In this document: in pieces, positions 1 to 8,459 of the stretch | Numbering within the stretch: position 1 is the first letter of the stretch | Layout: each line of letters starts with the position of its first letter | NCBI RefSeq assembly: GCF_904848585.1 | Contig: NZ_CAJHCR010000016.1 | Span: 1-64,000 of the forward strand | Direction: 5' to 3' | Length of the DNA: 64,000 bases | Origin: Paraburkholderia kirstenboschensis | Lineage (GTDB): Bacteria > Pseudomonadota > Gammaproteobacteria > Burkholderiales > Burkholderiaceae | Position numbers and translations under genes: made by a program | The notes under the pieces: generated by a model | What the model was told of the DNA's origin: nothing | What the model saw: only the letters and a program-made list of their open reading frames with translations | Database searches by the model: none

Positions 1-75
1 GCGACCGCTGGAAGCCTTGCCACTGCTGGCTCTCCCGCTTCCCGTGCCCCGGCGTCCGGAGCACGAAAGAGCGAG

Positions 76-104
76 ATTCTAGCGAGCCGACCAGCGCCTT
101 GCAA
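76..104 (-). promoter_or_regulatory. Candidate leftward sigma70 promoter at the window edge
   Basis: Read on the minus strand there is a TTGCAA -35 (99-104), a 17-bp spacer and a TAGAAT -10 (76-81). Both hexamers match the consensus at five of six positions and the spacing is ideal. Transcription would start near position 69 and run off the left end, so the gene or RNA it serves is not visible. Bases 1-124 hold no convincing coding sequence. Confidence 0.45.
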
Positions 105-124
105 GCGTTATTTTGACAAGCATA

Positions 125-901
125 TTAACGGTGCTTAAAAGCCGGTTTGCGCTTTTCCACGAACGCCGCCATCCCCTCCTTTTGATCTTCCGTGGCAAAG
201 AGCGAATGGAAGAGGCGACGCTCGAAATGCACGCCTTCTGCAAGCGTCGTTTCGTATGCCCGATTGACCGACTCCTTCACCATCATGACTGCCGGCAGCG
301 GAAACTCCGCGATCGTCGCGGCGGCGGCGATCGATTCGTCTATCAAAGACGCGGCGGGAATGACGCGCGACACCAATCCTGCGCGCTCGGCTTCAGCGGC
401 ATCCATGAAACGCGCCGTCAAGCACAGGTCCATTGCCTTGGCCTTGGAGACTGCGCGCGGCAGGCGCTGCGTGCCACCAGCACCTGGCATGATGCCTAGC
501 TTGATTTCCGGCTGGCCGAACTTCGCCGTGTCTGCAGCGAAGATCATGTCGCACATCATCGCCAGTTCGCAGCCGCCGCCAAGTGCAAACCCCGCGACCG
601 CTGCAATGATCGGCTTACGAATGGAGCGAACCGTCTCCCAGTTGCGCGTGATGTAGTCGCCTTTGTACACGTCCATATACGTGTAGGTCGACATCATCCC
701 AATGTCGGCGCCCGCCGCGAACGCCTTTTCGCTGCCCGTCAACACGATCGCGCCGATCGCGTCGTCCGCGTCGAACTCGCGCAGCGCCGCCCCAAGTTCG
801 TCCATCAAAGCATCGTTCAAAGCGTTCAATGCCTTCGGACGATTCAACGTGACGAGGCCCACCCGCCCCCGCGTTTCGACCAGAATGTTCTCGTAAGCCA
901 T
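125..901 (-). CDS. paaF: Enoyl-CoA hydratase, phenylacetate pathway
   Basis: This is a 258-aa crotonase-fold hydratase that adds water to an enoyl-CoA, probably 2,3-dehydroadipyl-CoA in the lower phenylacetate pathway. The oxyanion-hole segment FAAGADI lies near residues 61-67. The two catalytic glutamates are E112 (in GGGCELAM) and E132 (in GQPEIKLG), with the 20-residue spacing of true hydratases. A perfect AGGAGG sits just before the ATG. It is transcribed away from paaN with a TetR-type operator between them. The hydratase assignment is firm; the exact substrate comes from context, and a role in general beta-oxidation is possible. Confidence 0.88.
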   Translation of the reverse strand: MAYENILVETRGRVGLVTLNRPKALNALNDALMDELGAALREFDADDAIGAIVLTGSEKAFAAGADIGMMSTYTYMDVYKGDYITRNWETVRSIRKPIIAAVAGFALGGGCELAMMCDMIFAADTAKFGQPEIKLGIMPGAGGTQRLPRAVSKAKAMDLCLTARFMDAAEAERAGLVSRVIPAASLIDESIAAAATIAEFPLPAVMMVKESVNRAYETTLAEGVHFERRLFHSLFATEDQKEGMAAFVEKRKPAFKHR

Positions 902-972
902 GCCGCCTCCTAGTGGTTAATCGAACGCGAAAACGCTTCGCGCCGCCATCCTAATAATGCTAACATTCCCCA

Positions 973-986
973 ACCAACCGGTCGGT
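973..986. promoter_or_regulatory. TetR-type operator between paaF and paaN (PaaR-like)
   Basis: ACCAACCGGTCGGT is a 14-bp inverted repeat with one mismatched pair, centred in the 132-bp gap between divergent paaF and paaN. Betaproteobacterial paa genes are predicted from comparative genomics to be controlled by a TetR-family PaaR that recognises ACCG...CGGT-type palindromes and responds to phenylacetyl-CoA. No paaR gene is in the window. The site could serve both directions. Confidence 0.6.
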
Positions 987-1033
987 CAATTATTCGACAG
1001 GCTTTTCCCCAACGTACAGCCACGCCCTCTGCC

Positions 1034-2734
1034 ATGACACATCCGTTATTCACCAAGCACGAAGACACGCTGCAAAAGGCGCTCGCCGCGGTCGAGACGC
1101 GCGGTTACTGGAGCCCTTTCGTTGAAATGCCCAGTCCGAAAGTGTACGGGGAAACAGCCAACGCGGACGGTGAAGCCGCATTCAAAGCGCATCTGAACGC
1201 CACCTTCGAGTTAGATCAGCCGTCCACCGGAGAATCCGTTGGCGCCGAGGTATCGCCGTTCGGGTTTCCGCTCGGCATTCGTTACCCCAAATCAGATCCC
1301 GGCGCCCTGCTCGCAGCCGCCGCGACCGCGCAACGCGAGTGGCGCGCCGCGGGCCCGCAAGCCTGGATCGGCGTATCGCTCGAAATTCTCGCGCGGTTGA
1401 ATCGAGCCAGCTTCGAGATCGGCTATAGCGTGATGCACACAACCGGCCAGGCCTTCATGATGGCCTTCCAGGCTGGGGGCCCGCACGCGCAGGACCGGGC
1501 GCTCGAAGCCGTCGTGTACGCGTGGGACCAGTTGCGTCGCATCCCCGCCGACGCCCACTGGGAAAAACCGCAAGGCAAGAACCCGCCGCTCGCCATGCAC
1601 AAGCGCTACACGATCGTACCGCGAGGCACCGCCCTCGTCCTCGGCTGCTGCACCTTCCCGACGTGGAACGGCTATCCGGGCCTGTTCGCCGACCTCGCGA
1701 CTGGCAACGCCGTGATCGTCAAGCCACATCCCGGCGCGATTCTGCCGCTCGCCGTGACCGTGCGAATTGCGCGCGACGTTCTACGTGAAGCCGGGTTCGA
1801 TCCAAACGTCGTCACGCTGCTGGCAACCGAACCGAACGACGGCGCGATCGTCCAGAGCCTCGCCGTGCATCCGGAGATCAAGCTGATCGATTTCACCGGC
1901 AGCACGCAAAACGGCACGTGGCTCGAACGCAATGCGCATCAGGCGCAGGTCTACACCGAGAAAGCCGGCGTGAATCAGATCGTGATCGATTCGGCCGACG
2001 ACATCAAAGCCGTGGCTCGCAACATCGCCTTCTCACTCGCGCTCTACTCCGGCCAGATGTGTACCGCACCGCAGAACATCTACGTGCCGCGCGGCGGCAT
2101 CCGGACTGCGGACGGCACGCTCACGTTCGACGAAGTCGCGCAGGCCATCGCCGGCGCCGTGCAGAAACTGGTTGCCGACCCGGCCCGTGCCGTGGAACTG
2201 CTGGGCGCCATTCAGAACGAAGGCGTCGCCCAGCGCATTGACGAAGCCGCCGGGCTCGGCTGCGCGCTGGTCGAAAGCCAGGCGCTCGAGCACCCGGCTT
2301 TCCCGGGTGCCCGCGTACGCACTCCACTCGTGCTGCAACTCGACGCCGCAACCGACCGCGAGCAGTTCACCAAGGAATGGTTCGGCCCGATATCGTTCGT
2401 TATCGCGACCGACTCGACCGCTCACTCGCTCGATCTCGCCGGTGACATCGCAGCCAAGCACGGCGCACTTACCCTGTCGGTATACAGCACCGACGAAGCC
2501 GTGCTCGACGAGGCGCACGAGGCGTCGATCCGCGGCGGCGTCGCGCTATCAATCAATTTGACGGGCGGTGTGTTCGTCAACCAGTCGGCAGCCTTCTCTG
2601 ACTTTCATGGCACCGGTGCGAATCCGGCTGCGAACGCGGCGCTCGCCGATGCCGCCTTCGTCGCCAATCGCTTCCGTGTAATTCAGAGCCGCGTTCATGT
2701 TGAACCGAAAGCCGCGCCGGCGGTAGCTGGCTGA
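1034..2734 (+). CDS. paaN: Phenylacetate degradation protein PaaN (aldehyde dehydrogenase)
   Basis: The 566-aa protein belongs to the aldehyde dehydrogenase superfamily, PaaN type; Burkholderia literature also calls it PaaZ. It should oxidise the semialdehyde formed when the oxepin-CoA ring opens. Visible motifs are VIVKPHP near 227-233 (cofactor binding), FTGS at 287-290, the general base E309 in YTEKAG and the catalytic C343 in SGQMCTAPQ. E. coli PaaZ is about 680 aa because it carries a C-terminal MaoC hydratase that opens the ring. That domain is absent here, so a separate hydrolase must supply the step. It is first in a run with paaJ, paaG, paaI and paaK. Confidence 0.9.
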   Translation: MTHPLFTKHEDTLQKALAAVETRGYWSPFVEMPSPKVYGETANADGEAAFKAHLNATFELDQPSTGESVGAEVSPFGFPLGIRYPKSDPGALLAAAATAQREWRAAGPQAWIGVSLEILARLNRASFEIGYSVMHTTGQAFMMAFQAGGPHAQDRALEAVVYAWDQLRRIPADAHWEKPQGKNPPLAMHKRYTIVPRGTALVLGCCTFPTWNGYPGLFADLATGNAVIVKPHPGAILPLAVTVRIARDVLREAGFDPNVVTLLATEPNDGAIVQSLAVHPEIKLIDFTGSTQNGTWLERNAHQAQVYTEKAGVNQIVIDSADDIKAVARNIAFSLALYSGQMCTAPQNIYVPRGGIRTADGTLTFDEVAQAIAGAVQKLVADPARAVELLGAIQNEGVAQRIDEAAGLGCALVESQALEHPAFPGARVRTPLVLQLDAATDREQFTKEWFGPISFVIATDSTAHSLDLAGDIAAKHGALTLSVYSTDEAVLDEAHEASIRGGVALSINLTGGVFVNQSAAFSDFHGTGANPAANAALADAAFVANRFRVIQSRVHVEPKAAPAVAG

Positions 2735-2857
2735 ACGTCATAAGACAGAAGCACGGCTCTCGTCCTATGCCGTTTGGCCGAATGGACCACGCCGTGCGCG
2801 CCAACTAACATGAGACATCGGATCGGCCCACCCGCCGGTCCTCCCAGCAGGAACTAT

Positions 2858-4060
2858 ATGAACGACGCCTTTATCTGCGACGCGATTCGCACTCCCATTG
2901 GCCGCTATGGCGGCGCCCTGAAAGACGTCCGGGCCGACAACCTCGGCGCCGTGCCGATCAAGGCATTGATCGAGCGTAATCCCGGCGTGGACTGGCATGC
3001 CGTGGACGACGTGATCTACGGCTGCGCCAATCAGGCCGGCGAAGACAATCGCAATGTCGCTCGCATGTCGGCGCTGCTCGCGGGGCTGCCTGCAGACGCG
3101 CCCGGCGCGACGATCAACCGGCTGTGCGGCTCTGGCATGGACGCCGTCGGAACAGCCGCGCGCGCCATCAAGGCAGGTGAAGCGCGACTGATGATCGCCG
3201 GCGGTGTCGAAAGCATGACTCGCGCGCCGTTCGTCATGGGCAAGGCGGCGAGCGCTTTCGCGCGGCAAGCGGAAATCTACGATACGACGATTGGCTGGCG
3301 TTTCGTCAATCCGTTAATGAAACGCCAGTACGGCGTAGATTCAATGCCTGAGACCGCGGAGAACGTGGCTGTGCAGTTTGGGATCAGCCGTGCCGATCAG
3401 GACGCGTTCGCGTTGGCCAGCCAGCAAAAGGCGGCCCGCGCGCAACGCGACGGTACGCTGGCGCAGGAGATCGTCGGCGTTGAAATCGCACAGAAAAAGG
3501 GCGATGCGATTCGTGTGACGCTCGACGAACATCCGCGTGAAACTTCGCTCGAAAGCCTGGCCAGGCTCAAGGGCGTCGTCCGTCCGGACGGCAGTGTGAC
3601 CGCAGGCAATGCGTCGGGAGTGAATGACGGCGCTTGCGCACTGCTCATCGCCAATCAACAAGCCGCCGACCAATATGGCCTGCGCCGCCGCGCACGTGTG
3701 GTGGGCATGGCAACGGCGGGCGTGGAACCGCGCATCATGGGCATTGGGCCGGCACCGGCCACGCAAAAGCTGCTCAAGCAACTCGGTATGACGCTCGATC
3801 AATTGGACGTGATCGAGCTGAACGAGGCGTTCGCGTCGCAAGGCCTCGCGGTTCTGCGCATGCTCGGTCTGCGCGACGACGACCCGCGCGTCAATCCCAA
3901 CGGGGGAGCAATTGCGCTCGGCCATCCGCTCGGCGCATCGGGCGCGCGCCTTGTCACGACCGCGCTGTACCAGCTGGAACGCAGCAACGGCCGATTTGCG
4001 CTTTGCACGATGTGCATCGGCGTCGGCCAAGGCATCGCGCTCGTAATCGAACGGCTCTAA
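2858..4060 (+). CDS. paaJ: 3-oxoadipyl-CoA / 3-oxo-5,6-dehydrosuberyl-CoA thiolase
   Basis: This 400-aa type II thiolase cleaves 3-oxoadipyl-CoA to succinyl-CoA and acetyl-CoA, the last step of phenylacetate breakdown. The nucleophilic C90 lies in NRLCGSGM, the active-site His in GGAIALGHPLGASG, and the second Cys in the C-terminal CTMCIGVGQG. I place the start at 2858, where MNDAFICDAIRTPIG begins as in PaaJ/PcaF proteins; the frame stays open upstream but that part is not thiolase-like. PcaF of the protocatechuate route is nearly identical in chemistry, but the neighbours favour paaJ. Confidence 0.9.
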   Translation: MNDAFICDAIRTPIGRYGGALKDVRADNLGAVPIKALIERNPGVDWHAVDDVIYGCANQAGEDNRNVARMSALLAGLPADAPGATINRLCGSGMDAVGTAARAIKAGEARLMIAGGVESMTRAPFVMGKAASAFARQAEIYDTTIGWRFVNPLMKRQYGVDSMPETAENVAVQFGISRADQDAFALASQQKAARAQRDGTLAQEIVGVEIAQKKGDAIRVTLDEHPRETSLESLARLKGVVRPDGSVTAGNASGVNDGACALLIANQQAADQYGLRRRARVVGMATAGVEPRIMGIGPAPATQKLLKQLGMTLDQLDVIELNEAFASQGLAVLRMLGLRDDDPRVNPNGGAIALGHPLGASGARLVTTALYQLERSNGRFALCTMCIGVGQGIALVIERL

Positions 4061-4113
4061 CCTCTCGCATAAGCGCTGCAGTCCGGCGAAAAGAGACTTT
4101 GAGGAGACACCCA

Positions 4114-4905
4114 ATGTCATATGAAGCGATCGGCCTCGACATCGACGCATCGAGCCGCGTAGCAACCATCACGTTGAACCGCCCGGACAAGCTGAACAGC
4201 TTCACGCGCGCGATGCATCAGGAGTTGAACGCGGCGCTCAGCGAGGTCGAAACGTCCGGTGCCCGCGCTCTTGTTCTGACCGGCTCGGGGCGCGGATTCT
4301 GCGCGGGACAAGACCTCGCCGACCTGGACTTCACGCCCGGCGCGATGACCGATCTGGGCGAATTGATCGACTTGCATTTCAACCCGTTGATCCGCCGTCT
4401 GCAAGCATTGCCGTTGCCCGTAATAGCGGCAGTCAACGGGACGGCCGCGGGCGCCGGTGCAAACCTCGCGCTCGCTTGCGACATCGTGCTCGCGGCCCGT
4501 TCGGCCAGCTTTATCCAGGCTTTCGTAAAGATCGGCCTCGTGCCGGATTCGGGCGGCACGTGGTTCCTGCCGCAGCGGGTCGGCATGGCACGCGCATTAG
4601 GGCTCGCCATCACCGGCGACAAACTCAGCGCGGAAAAAGCCGAAAGCTGGGGACTCATCTGGCAAGCGGTCGACGATCAGGAACTCGCGGGAACTGCCGC
4701 CAAACTGGCGGCGCAACTCGCGCAGCAACCCACGCGCGCCATCGCCGCAATCAAGCAGGCCATGCGCGCCGGCGCAACCCAAACGCTCGATCAGCAACTG
4801 GATCTCGAACGCGATCTGCAACGTGAACTGGGTTCCTCGCACGACTACGCAGAGGGCGTGCAAGCCTTTGTCGAAAAACGCGCACCGCGTTTCGAGGGCC
4901 GCTGA
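4114..4905 (+). CDS. paaG: 1,2-epoxyphenylacetyl-CoA isomerase
   Basis: The 263-aa crotonase-family protein matches the length of E. coli PaaG (262 aa), which isomerises the ring epoxide of phenylacetyl-CoA to oxepin-CoA. The oxyanion-hole segment is GFCAGQDL. The position of the second hydratase glutamate is replaced by D145 in GLVPDSGGTW, the isomerase pattern of PaaG. This distinguishes it from PaaF in the same cluster. A GAGGAGA Shine-Dalgarno precedes the ATG. It lies 53 bp after paaJ and one base before paaI, so these genes are clearly co-transcribed. Confidence 0.9.
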   Translation: MSYEAIGLDIDASSRVATITLNRPDKLNSFTRAMHQELNAALSEVETSGARALVLTGSGRGFCAGQDLADLDFTPGAMTDLGELIDLHFNPLIRRLQALPLPVIAAVNGTAAGAGANLALACDIVLAARSASFIQAFVKIGLVPDSGGTWFLPQRVGMARALGLAITGDKLSAEKAESWGLIWQAVDDQELAGTAAKLAAQLAQQPTRAIAAIKQAMRAGATQTLDQQLDLERDLQRELGSSHDYAEGVQAFVEKRAPRFEGR

Positions 4906-4906
4906 T

Positions 4907-5395
4907 ATGTCGACGCAACCTTTGTATCCCGCCGAAATGACGCCCGACGAACTCGCCCGTGCAACCGCCGCCGCGATGTACGAAAACGATGCGTGCAGCC
5001 GCGCGCTCGGTCTCGAAATCATGGAAGTGCGCGCCGGCTATGCGCGTTTGCGCATGGCCGTACGCGACGACTTCCTGAATGGTCATCAGATCTGCCATGG
5101 CGGCCTGATATTTACCCTCGCTGATTCGACCTTTGCGTTTGCCTGCAACTCGTACAACCTGAACACGGTCGCGTCCGGCTGCTCAATCGAGTTTCTGCGC
5201 CCCGTGCATGGTGGCGACGTGCTCACCGCAGAGGCGGTCGAGCAGACATTGAACGGGCGCACGGGAATTTACGATATTCGCGTAACCAATCGCGCGGGCG
5301 ATACAGTCGCGATGTTTCGCGGCAAATCGGCGCAAATCAAAGGTAGTGTGATCCCGCCGATAGCGTCCGGCACGGCAGCGACGTCACGGGAGTAA
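4907..5395 (+). CDS. paaI: Hydroxyphenylacetyl-CoA thioesterase
   Basis: This 162-aa hot-dog-fold acyl-CoA thioesterase carries the signature HGGLIFTLADSTFAFAC at about 64-80, with the catalytic aspartate D73. PaaI releases CoA from dead-end ring-hydroxylated intermediates and so protects the CoA pool. The start codon comes one base after the paaG stop codon, which implies translational coupling. The upstream extension of the open frame is only the shadow of paaG. The N-terminal 25 residues before the domain are variable in the family. Confidence 0.9.
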   Translation: MSTQPLYPAEMTPDELARATAAAMYENDACSRALGLEIMEVRAGYARLRMAVRDDFLNGHQICHGGLIFTLADSTFAFACNSYNLNTVASGCSIEFLRPVHGGDVLTAEAVEQTLNGRTGIYDIRVTNRAGDTVAMFRGKSAQIKGSVIPPIASGTAATSRE

Positions 5396-5603
5396 GGCGC
5401 TGGAGCGTCGACACGACAGACAAAGAGGCGCACGCCAGGCGCTCCCCGCGAGACTCGTGAGTCGCAGCACCTTTGAGCGGTGACACCGGTAACCGAGCCA
5501 CCGCAGAGGGGCCAGCCGGCGAACGCCGCACCGCCGCACCAAGCTTCGCGCGTGAGCACAACGCATATCAGACCCAAGCATTGAAGCAGCAAGGAGACAT
5601 TCG

Positions 5604-6908
5604 ATGACCACCGCCCTTCCGCTCGATCCGATCGAGACCGCCAGCCGCGACGAGCTATGCGCGCTTCAACTTGAACGGCTCAAATGGTCGCTGAACCACG
5701 CGTACGAAAACTCGCCGGTCTATCGTCGCAAGTTCGACGAAGCCGGCATTCACCCGAGCGAACTGACCACGCTTGCGGACCTCGCCCGCTTCCCGTTCAC
5801 GACGAAAAAAGATTTGCGTGACAGCTATCCGTTCGGAATGTTCGCCGTGCCGCAAGACCGAATCTCGCGCATTCATGCTTCGTCGGGCACGACCGGCAAG
5901 CCCACCGTGGTGGGCTACACCGCTCGCGACATCGACACATGGGCAAATCTGGTTGCGCGTTCAATTCGCGCCGCCGGCGCCAAACCCGGCGACAAGGTTC
6001 ATGTGAGCTACGGTTACGGTCTGTTCACGGGCGGCCTCGGCGCCCACTACGGCGCGGAGCGCGCGGGCCTTACCGTCATCCCGTTCGGCGGCGGGCAGAC
6101 GGAAAAACAGGTGCAACTGATCCAGGACTTCCGGCCCGACATCATCATGGTGACGCCGAGCTACATGCTCTCGATCGCCGACGAACTCGAACGCCAGGGC
6201 GTCGACCCGGCCAATTGTTCGCTCCGTATCGGCATTTTCGGCGCGGAGCCGTGGACCAACGACATGCGTCACGCAATCGAAAAGCGCATGGGCATCGACG
6301 CTGTCGACATCTACGGCTTGTCGGAAGTGATGGGCCCCGGCGTGGCGTCGGAATGCGTCGAGACGAAAGACGGCCCGACCATCTGGGAAGATCATTTCTA
6401 CCCGGAAATCATTGATCCCGAAACCGGCGAGGTGCTTCCGGACGGCGAACTGGGCGAACTGGTGTTCACGTCGCTGACCAAGGAAGCTTTGCCGATCATC
6501 CGTTACCGGACGCGCGACCTCACGCGCCTTTTGCCGGGCAGCGCGCGCACCATGCGTCGCATGGAAAAGATCACCGGCCGCTCAGACGACATGATGATCG
6601 TGCGCGGGGTCAACGTGTTTCCCACGCAGATCGAGGAACTGCTGCTGAAGCAACACGCTCTTGCGCCTCACTATCAGATCGTACTAACCAGGGAAGGCCC
6701 GCTCGACGTTTTGACACTGAACGTGGAGCCTTGCCCGGAAACGGCGCCGGATACGTCCGCGCTGAACACGGCTAAGCAGGCGCTGGCCTATGACATCAAA
6801 GCGTTGATCGGCGTCAGCGCCGTGGTGAATGTGCTTGCGGTGAACGGGATTGAACGGTCGGTGGGCAAGGCCCGCCGGGTAGTCGACAAGCGCAAGTCGG
6901 GGCTTTGA
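5604..6908 (+). CDS. paaK: Phenylacetate-CoA ligase
   Basis: The 434-aa adenylate-forming enzyme activates phenylacetate to phenylacetyl-CoA, the entry step of the pathway and the source of the inducer. The P-loop-like motif SSGTTGKP lies at about 93-100; YRTRDLTRL and GRSDDMMIVRGVNVFP mark the hinge and the C-terminal domain. The length is normal for PaaK. AAGGAGA lies before the ATG. A 208-bp gap separates it from paaI, in which I see no gene and no clear terminator, so it may have its own promoter or be read through. Confidence 0.93.
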   Translation: MTTALPLDPIETASRDELCALQLERLKWSLNHAYENSPVYRRKFDEAGIHPSELTTLADLARFPFTTKKDLRDSYPFGMFAVPQDRISRIHASSGTTGKPTVVGYTARDIDTWANLVARSIRAAGAKPGDKVHVSYGYGLFTGGLGAHYGAERAGLTVIPFGGGQTEKQVQLIQDFRPDIIMVTPSYMLSIADELERQGVDPANCSLRIGIFGAEPWTNDMRHAIEKRMGIDAVDIYGLSEVMGPGVASECVETKDGPTIWEDHFYPEIIDPETGEVLPDGELGELVFTSLTKEALPIIRYRTRDLTRLLPGSARTMRRMEKITGRSDDMMIVRGVNVFPTQIEELLLKQHALAPHYQIVLTREGPLDVLTLNVEPCPETAPDTSALNTAKQALAYDIKALIGVSAVVNVLAVNGIERSVGKARRVVDKRKSGL

Positions 6909-6979
6909 GCCGAGGCCGGGGGACACCGCGAGGCTACGCGGCGGTAAAAGCGGCGGTCAGCCGGGCCGCCGCACGACCG

Positions 6980-7033
6980 CCACATGCGCCACATGCGCCA
7001 CATGCGCCACATGCGCCACATACGCCACCTCCG
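6980..7033. repeat. Short 9-bp tandem repeat between paaK and mltA
   Basis: Four exact copies of CACATGCGC are followed by three degenerate ones (CACATACGC, CACCTCCGC, CACGCC). They lie in the 151-bp gap between the convergent ends of paaK and mltA. The frame is open across the repeat on both strands, but the predicted His/Arg- or Trp/Arg-rich peptides look like low-complexity artefacts. Such a run can change copy number by slippage. Confidence 0.8.
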
Positions 7034-7059
7034 CCACGCCTCGCGCCCCGTAGCCCAGG

Positions 7060-8214
7060 TCAAGAATTCGGCAGCAACAACCACATCCGGCCGCCCTGCT
7101 TCATCTTGCCGGCGAGATCACCGGCGTCGTCGCCGAGACCCCAGAAGTAGTCTGCGCGCACTCCGCCCTTGATCGCGGAGCCGGTGTCCTGCGCAAACAC
7201 GAGACGGTTCATCGGCGAGTTCGTCAGCGGGCGCGTGGTCTGCAAAAACACCGGTGTACCGAGAGGAATCGAAGTCGGATCGACGGCAATCGAGCGCTCC
7301 GGCGTCAGCGGCACACCCAACGCGCCGATAGGACCATCGGCGCCGCCTTTCGGCACGTTCTCTCCTGACGGCATCTCGCGGAAAAACACGAAGCGCGGGT
7401 TCGTATCGAGCAGCGCATCCACGCGAGTCGGGTTCGCGCGCGCCCATGCCTTGATGCCTTGCATGGTGGCCTGCGCGGGTGTGAGTTCGCCGCGATCCAG
7501 CAGCCACCGTCCGATGGATTTATACGGCTGGTTGTTGGTGCCGCCAAAGCCGAGGCGCATCACACTACCGTCTTCCATCACGATGCGCCCGGAGCCCTGC
7601 ACTTGCAGGAAGAACGCTTCGATCGGGTCGTCCACCCACACGAGTTCATTGCCGTTGAGCACGCCCATGCGTTCGAGCTGGGCCCGCGGCGGCATCGCCG
7701 CGCCAGGGCGATAGCTGGAAGGCCAGCGATACAGCGCCGTTTGATACACGCCGTGGCGCGTGCGCGAGCCGCGCAGCAACGGCTCGTAGTAACCGGTGAC
7801 GAGTCCGTCGAGCGTGCCGTCGTTATTCGCTAGCTGAAAAGGCGTGAAATACGCTTCAAAGAATGCGCGGGCGCTAGTGGCGTCGAGATCGTCGAGTTGC
7901 GCCGCCGCCGCGCATGCCCGCGCCCAGTTCGCTTGACGCGCAAGCCTCACGCAGTTCTGCCGCAAAGCGGCTGTTGCGCCGATCAGCGAATCGTCCTGCC
8001 AGCCGGGGACCTGCTGCCAAGCCACCGCCGTGAGTCGCGTCGCGGCGATCTGGCCAGGAATGATCGCCGCGCCCGTGGGCGGCGAAACCACAGGCCGAAC
8101 CGCGCCGCCGCCACCGCAAGCGGCCAGTATTGCCGCAACTGAAAGCGCGCTGAGCCAGGCTCCGGTCGCGCGGACAAAACGCCTACAATGTTCGTTCTTG
8201 ATGGAAACCGCCAT
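7060..8214 (-). CDS. mltA: Membrane-bound lytic murein transglycosylase A (lipoprotein)
   Basis: The 384-aa protein is a lytic transglycosylase that cleaves peptidoglycan to 1,6-anhydromuropeptides at the outer membrane. The N-terminus holds a lipoprotein signal with the lipobox LAAC followed by glycines. The C-terminal 3D domain shows VFAQDTGSAIKGG and RADYFWG, the aspartate-containing signature of MltA. The start at 8214 gives a normal lipoprotein signal, whereas the longer open frame does not. No good Shine-Dalgarno is present, and the start codon overlaps that of the divergent small gene at 8213. Confidence 0.9.
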   Translation of the reverse strand: MAVSIKNEHCRRFVRATGAWLSALSVAAILAACGGGGAVRPVVSPPTGAAIIPGQIAATRLTAVAWQQVPGWQDDSLIGATAALRQNCVRLARQANWARACAAAAQLDDLDATSARAFFEAYFTPFQLANNDGTLDGLVTGYYEPLLRGSRTRHGVYQTALYRWPSSYRPGAAMPPRAQLERMGVLNGNELVWVDDPIEAFFLQVQGSGRIVMEDGSVMRLGFGGTNNQPYKSIGRWLLDRGELTPAQATMQGIKAWARANPTRVDALLDTNPRFVFFREMPSGENVPKGGADGPIGALGVPLTPERSIAVDPTSIPLGTPVFLQTTRPLTNSPMNRLVFAQDTGSAIKGGVRADYFWGLGDDAGDLAGKMKQGGRMWLLLPNS

Positions 8215-8392
8215 GTCTGATCTGTTCGACGAATACCCAATGCTCATCTTCGCGCTGGAATCGCTTCTCGCGCTGTTCCTGCTCGTGTTCATCGTCGTGT
8301 GGACGTCGTCTGGTAAAAAGAAAGCGGCACGCGCCAGCAGCCAGGAAACACCCAGCAGCAAGGAAACACAGAAGCCGCAACAACCGCACTGA
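8213..8392 (+). CDS. Small single-pass membrane protein, function unknown
   Basis: This 59-aa protein has an acidic N-terminus (MSDLFDEYP), one hydrophobic segment at about residues 10-31, then a basic and Ser/Gln-rich tail (KKKAARASS...). I do not recognise a family. A TACAAT -10-like hexamer at 8185-8190 would place transcription start about 17 bases before the ATG. The ATG overlaps the divergent mltA start, so one of the two starts may be misplaced. The composition is that of a genuine inner-membrane miniprotein rather than a random frame. A role linked to envelope or murein is only suggested by position. Confidence 0.55.
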   Translation: MSDLFDEYPMLIFALESLLALFLLVFIVVWTSSGKKKAARASSQETPSSKETQKPQQPH

Positions 8393-8459
8393 GCGGCGCC
8401 GGTTCACGCATTCCACGGCGCGCATAGAACCGTTAAAGACCGTGGACCGCGCTCACGGT

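Noticed and set aside
6905..7172. Short His/Pro- and Met/Arg/His-rich frames over the 9-bp repeat
   Set aside because: They are translations of the CACATGCGC repeat with no Shine-Dalgarno site.
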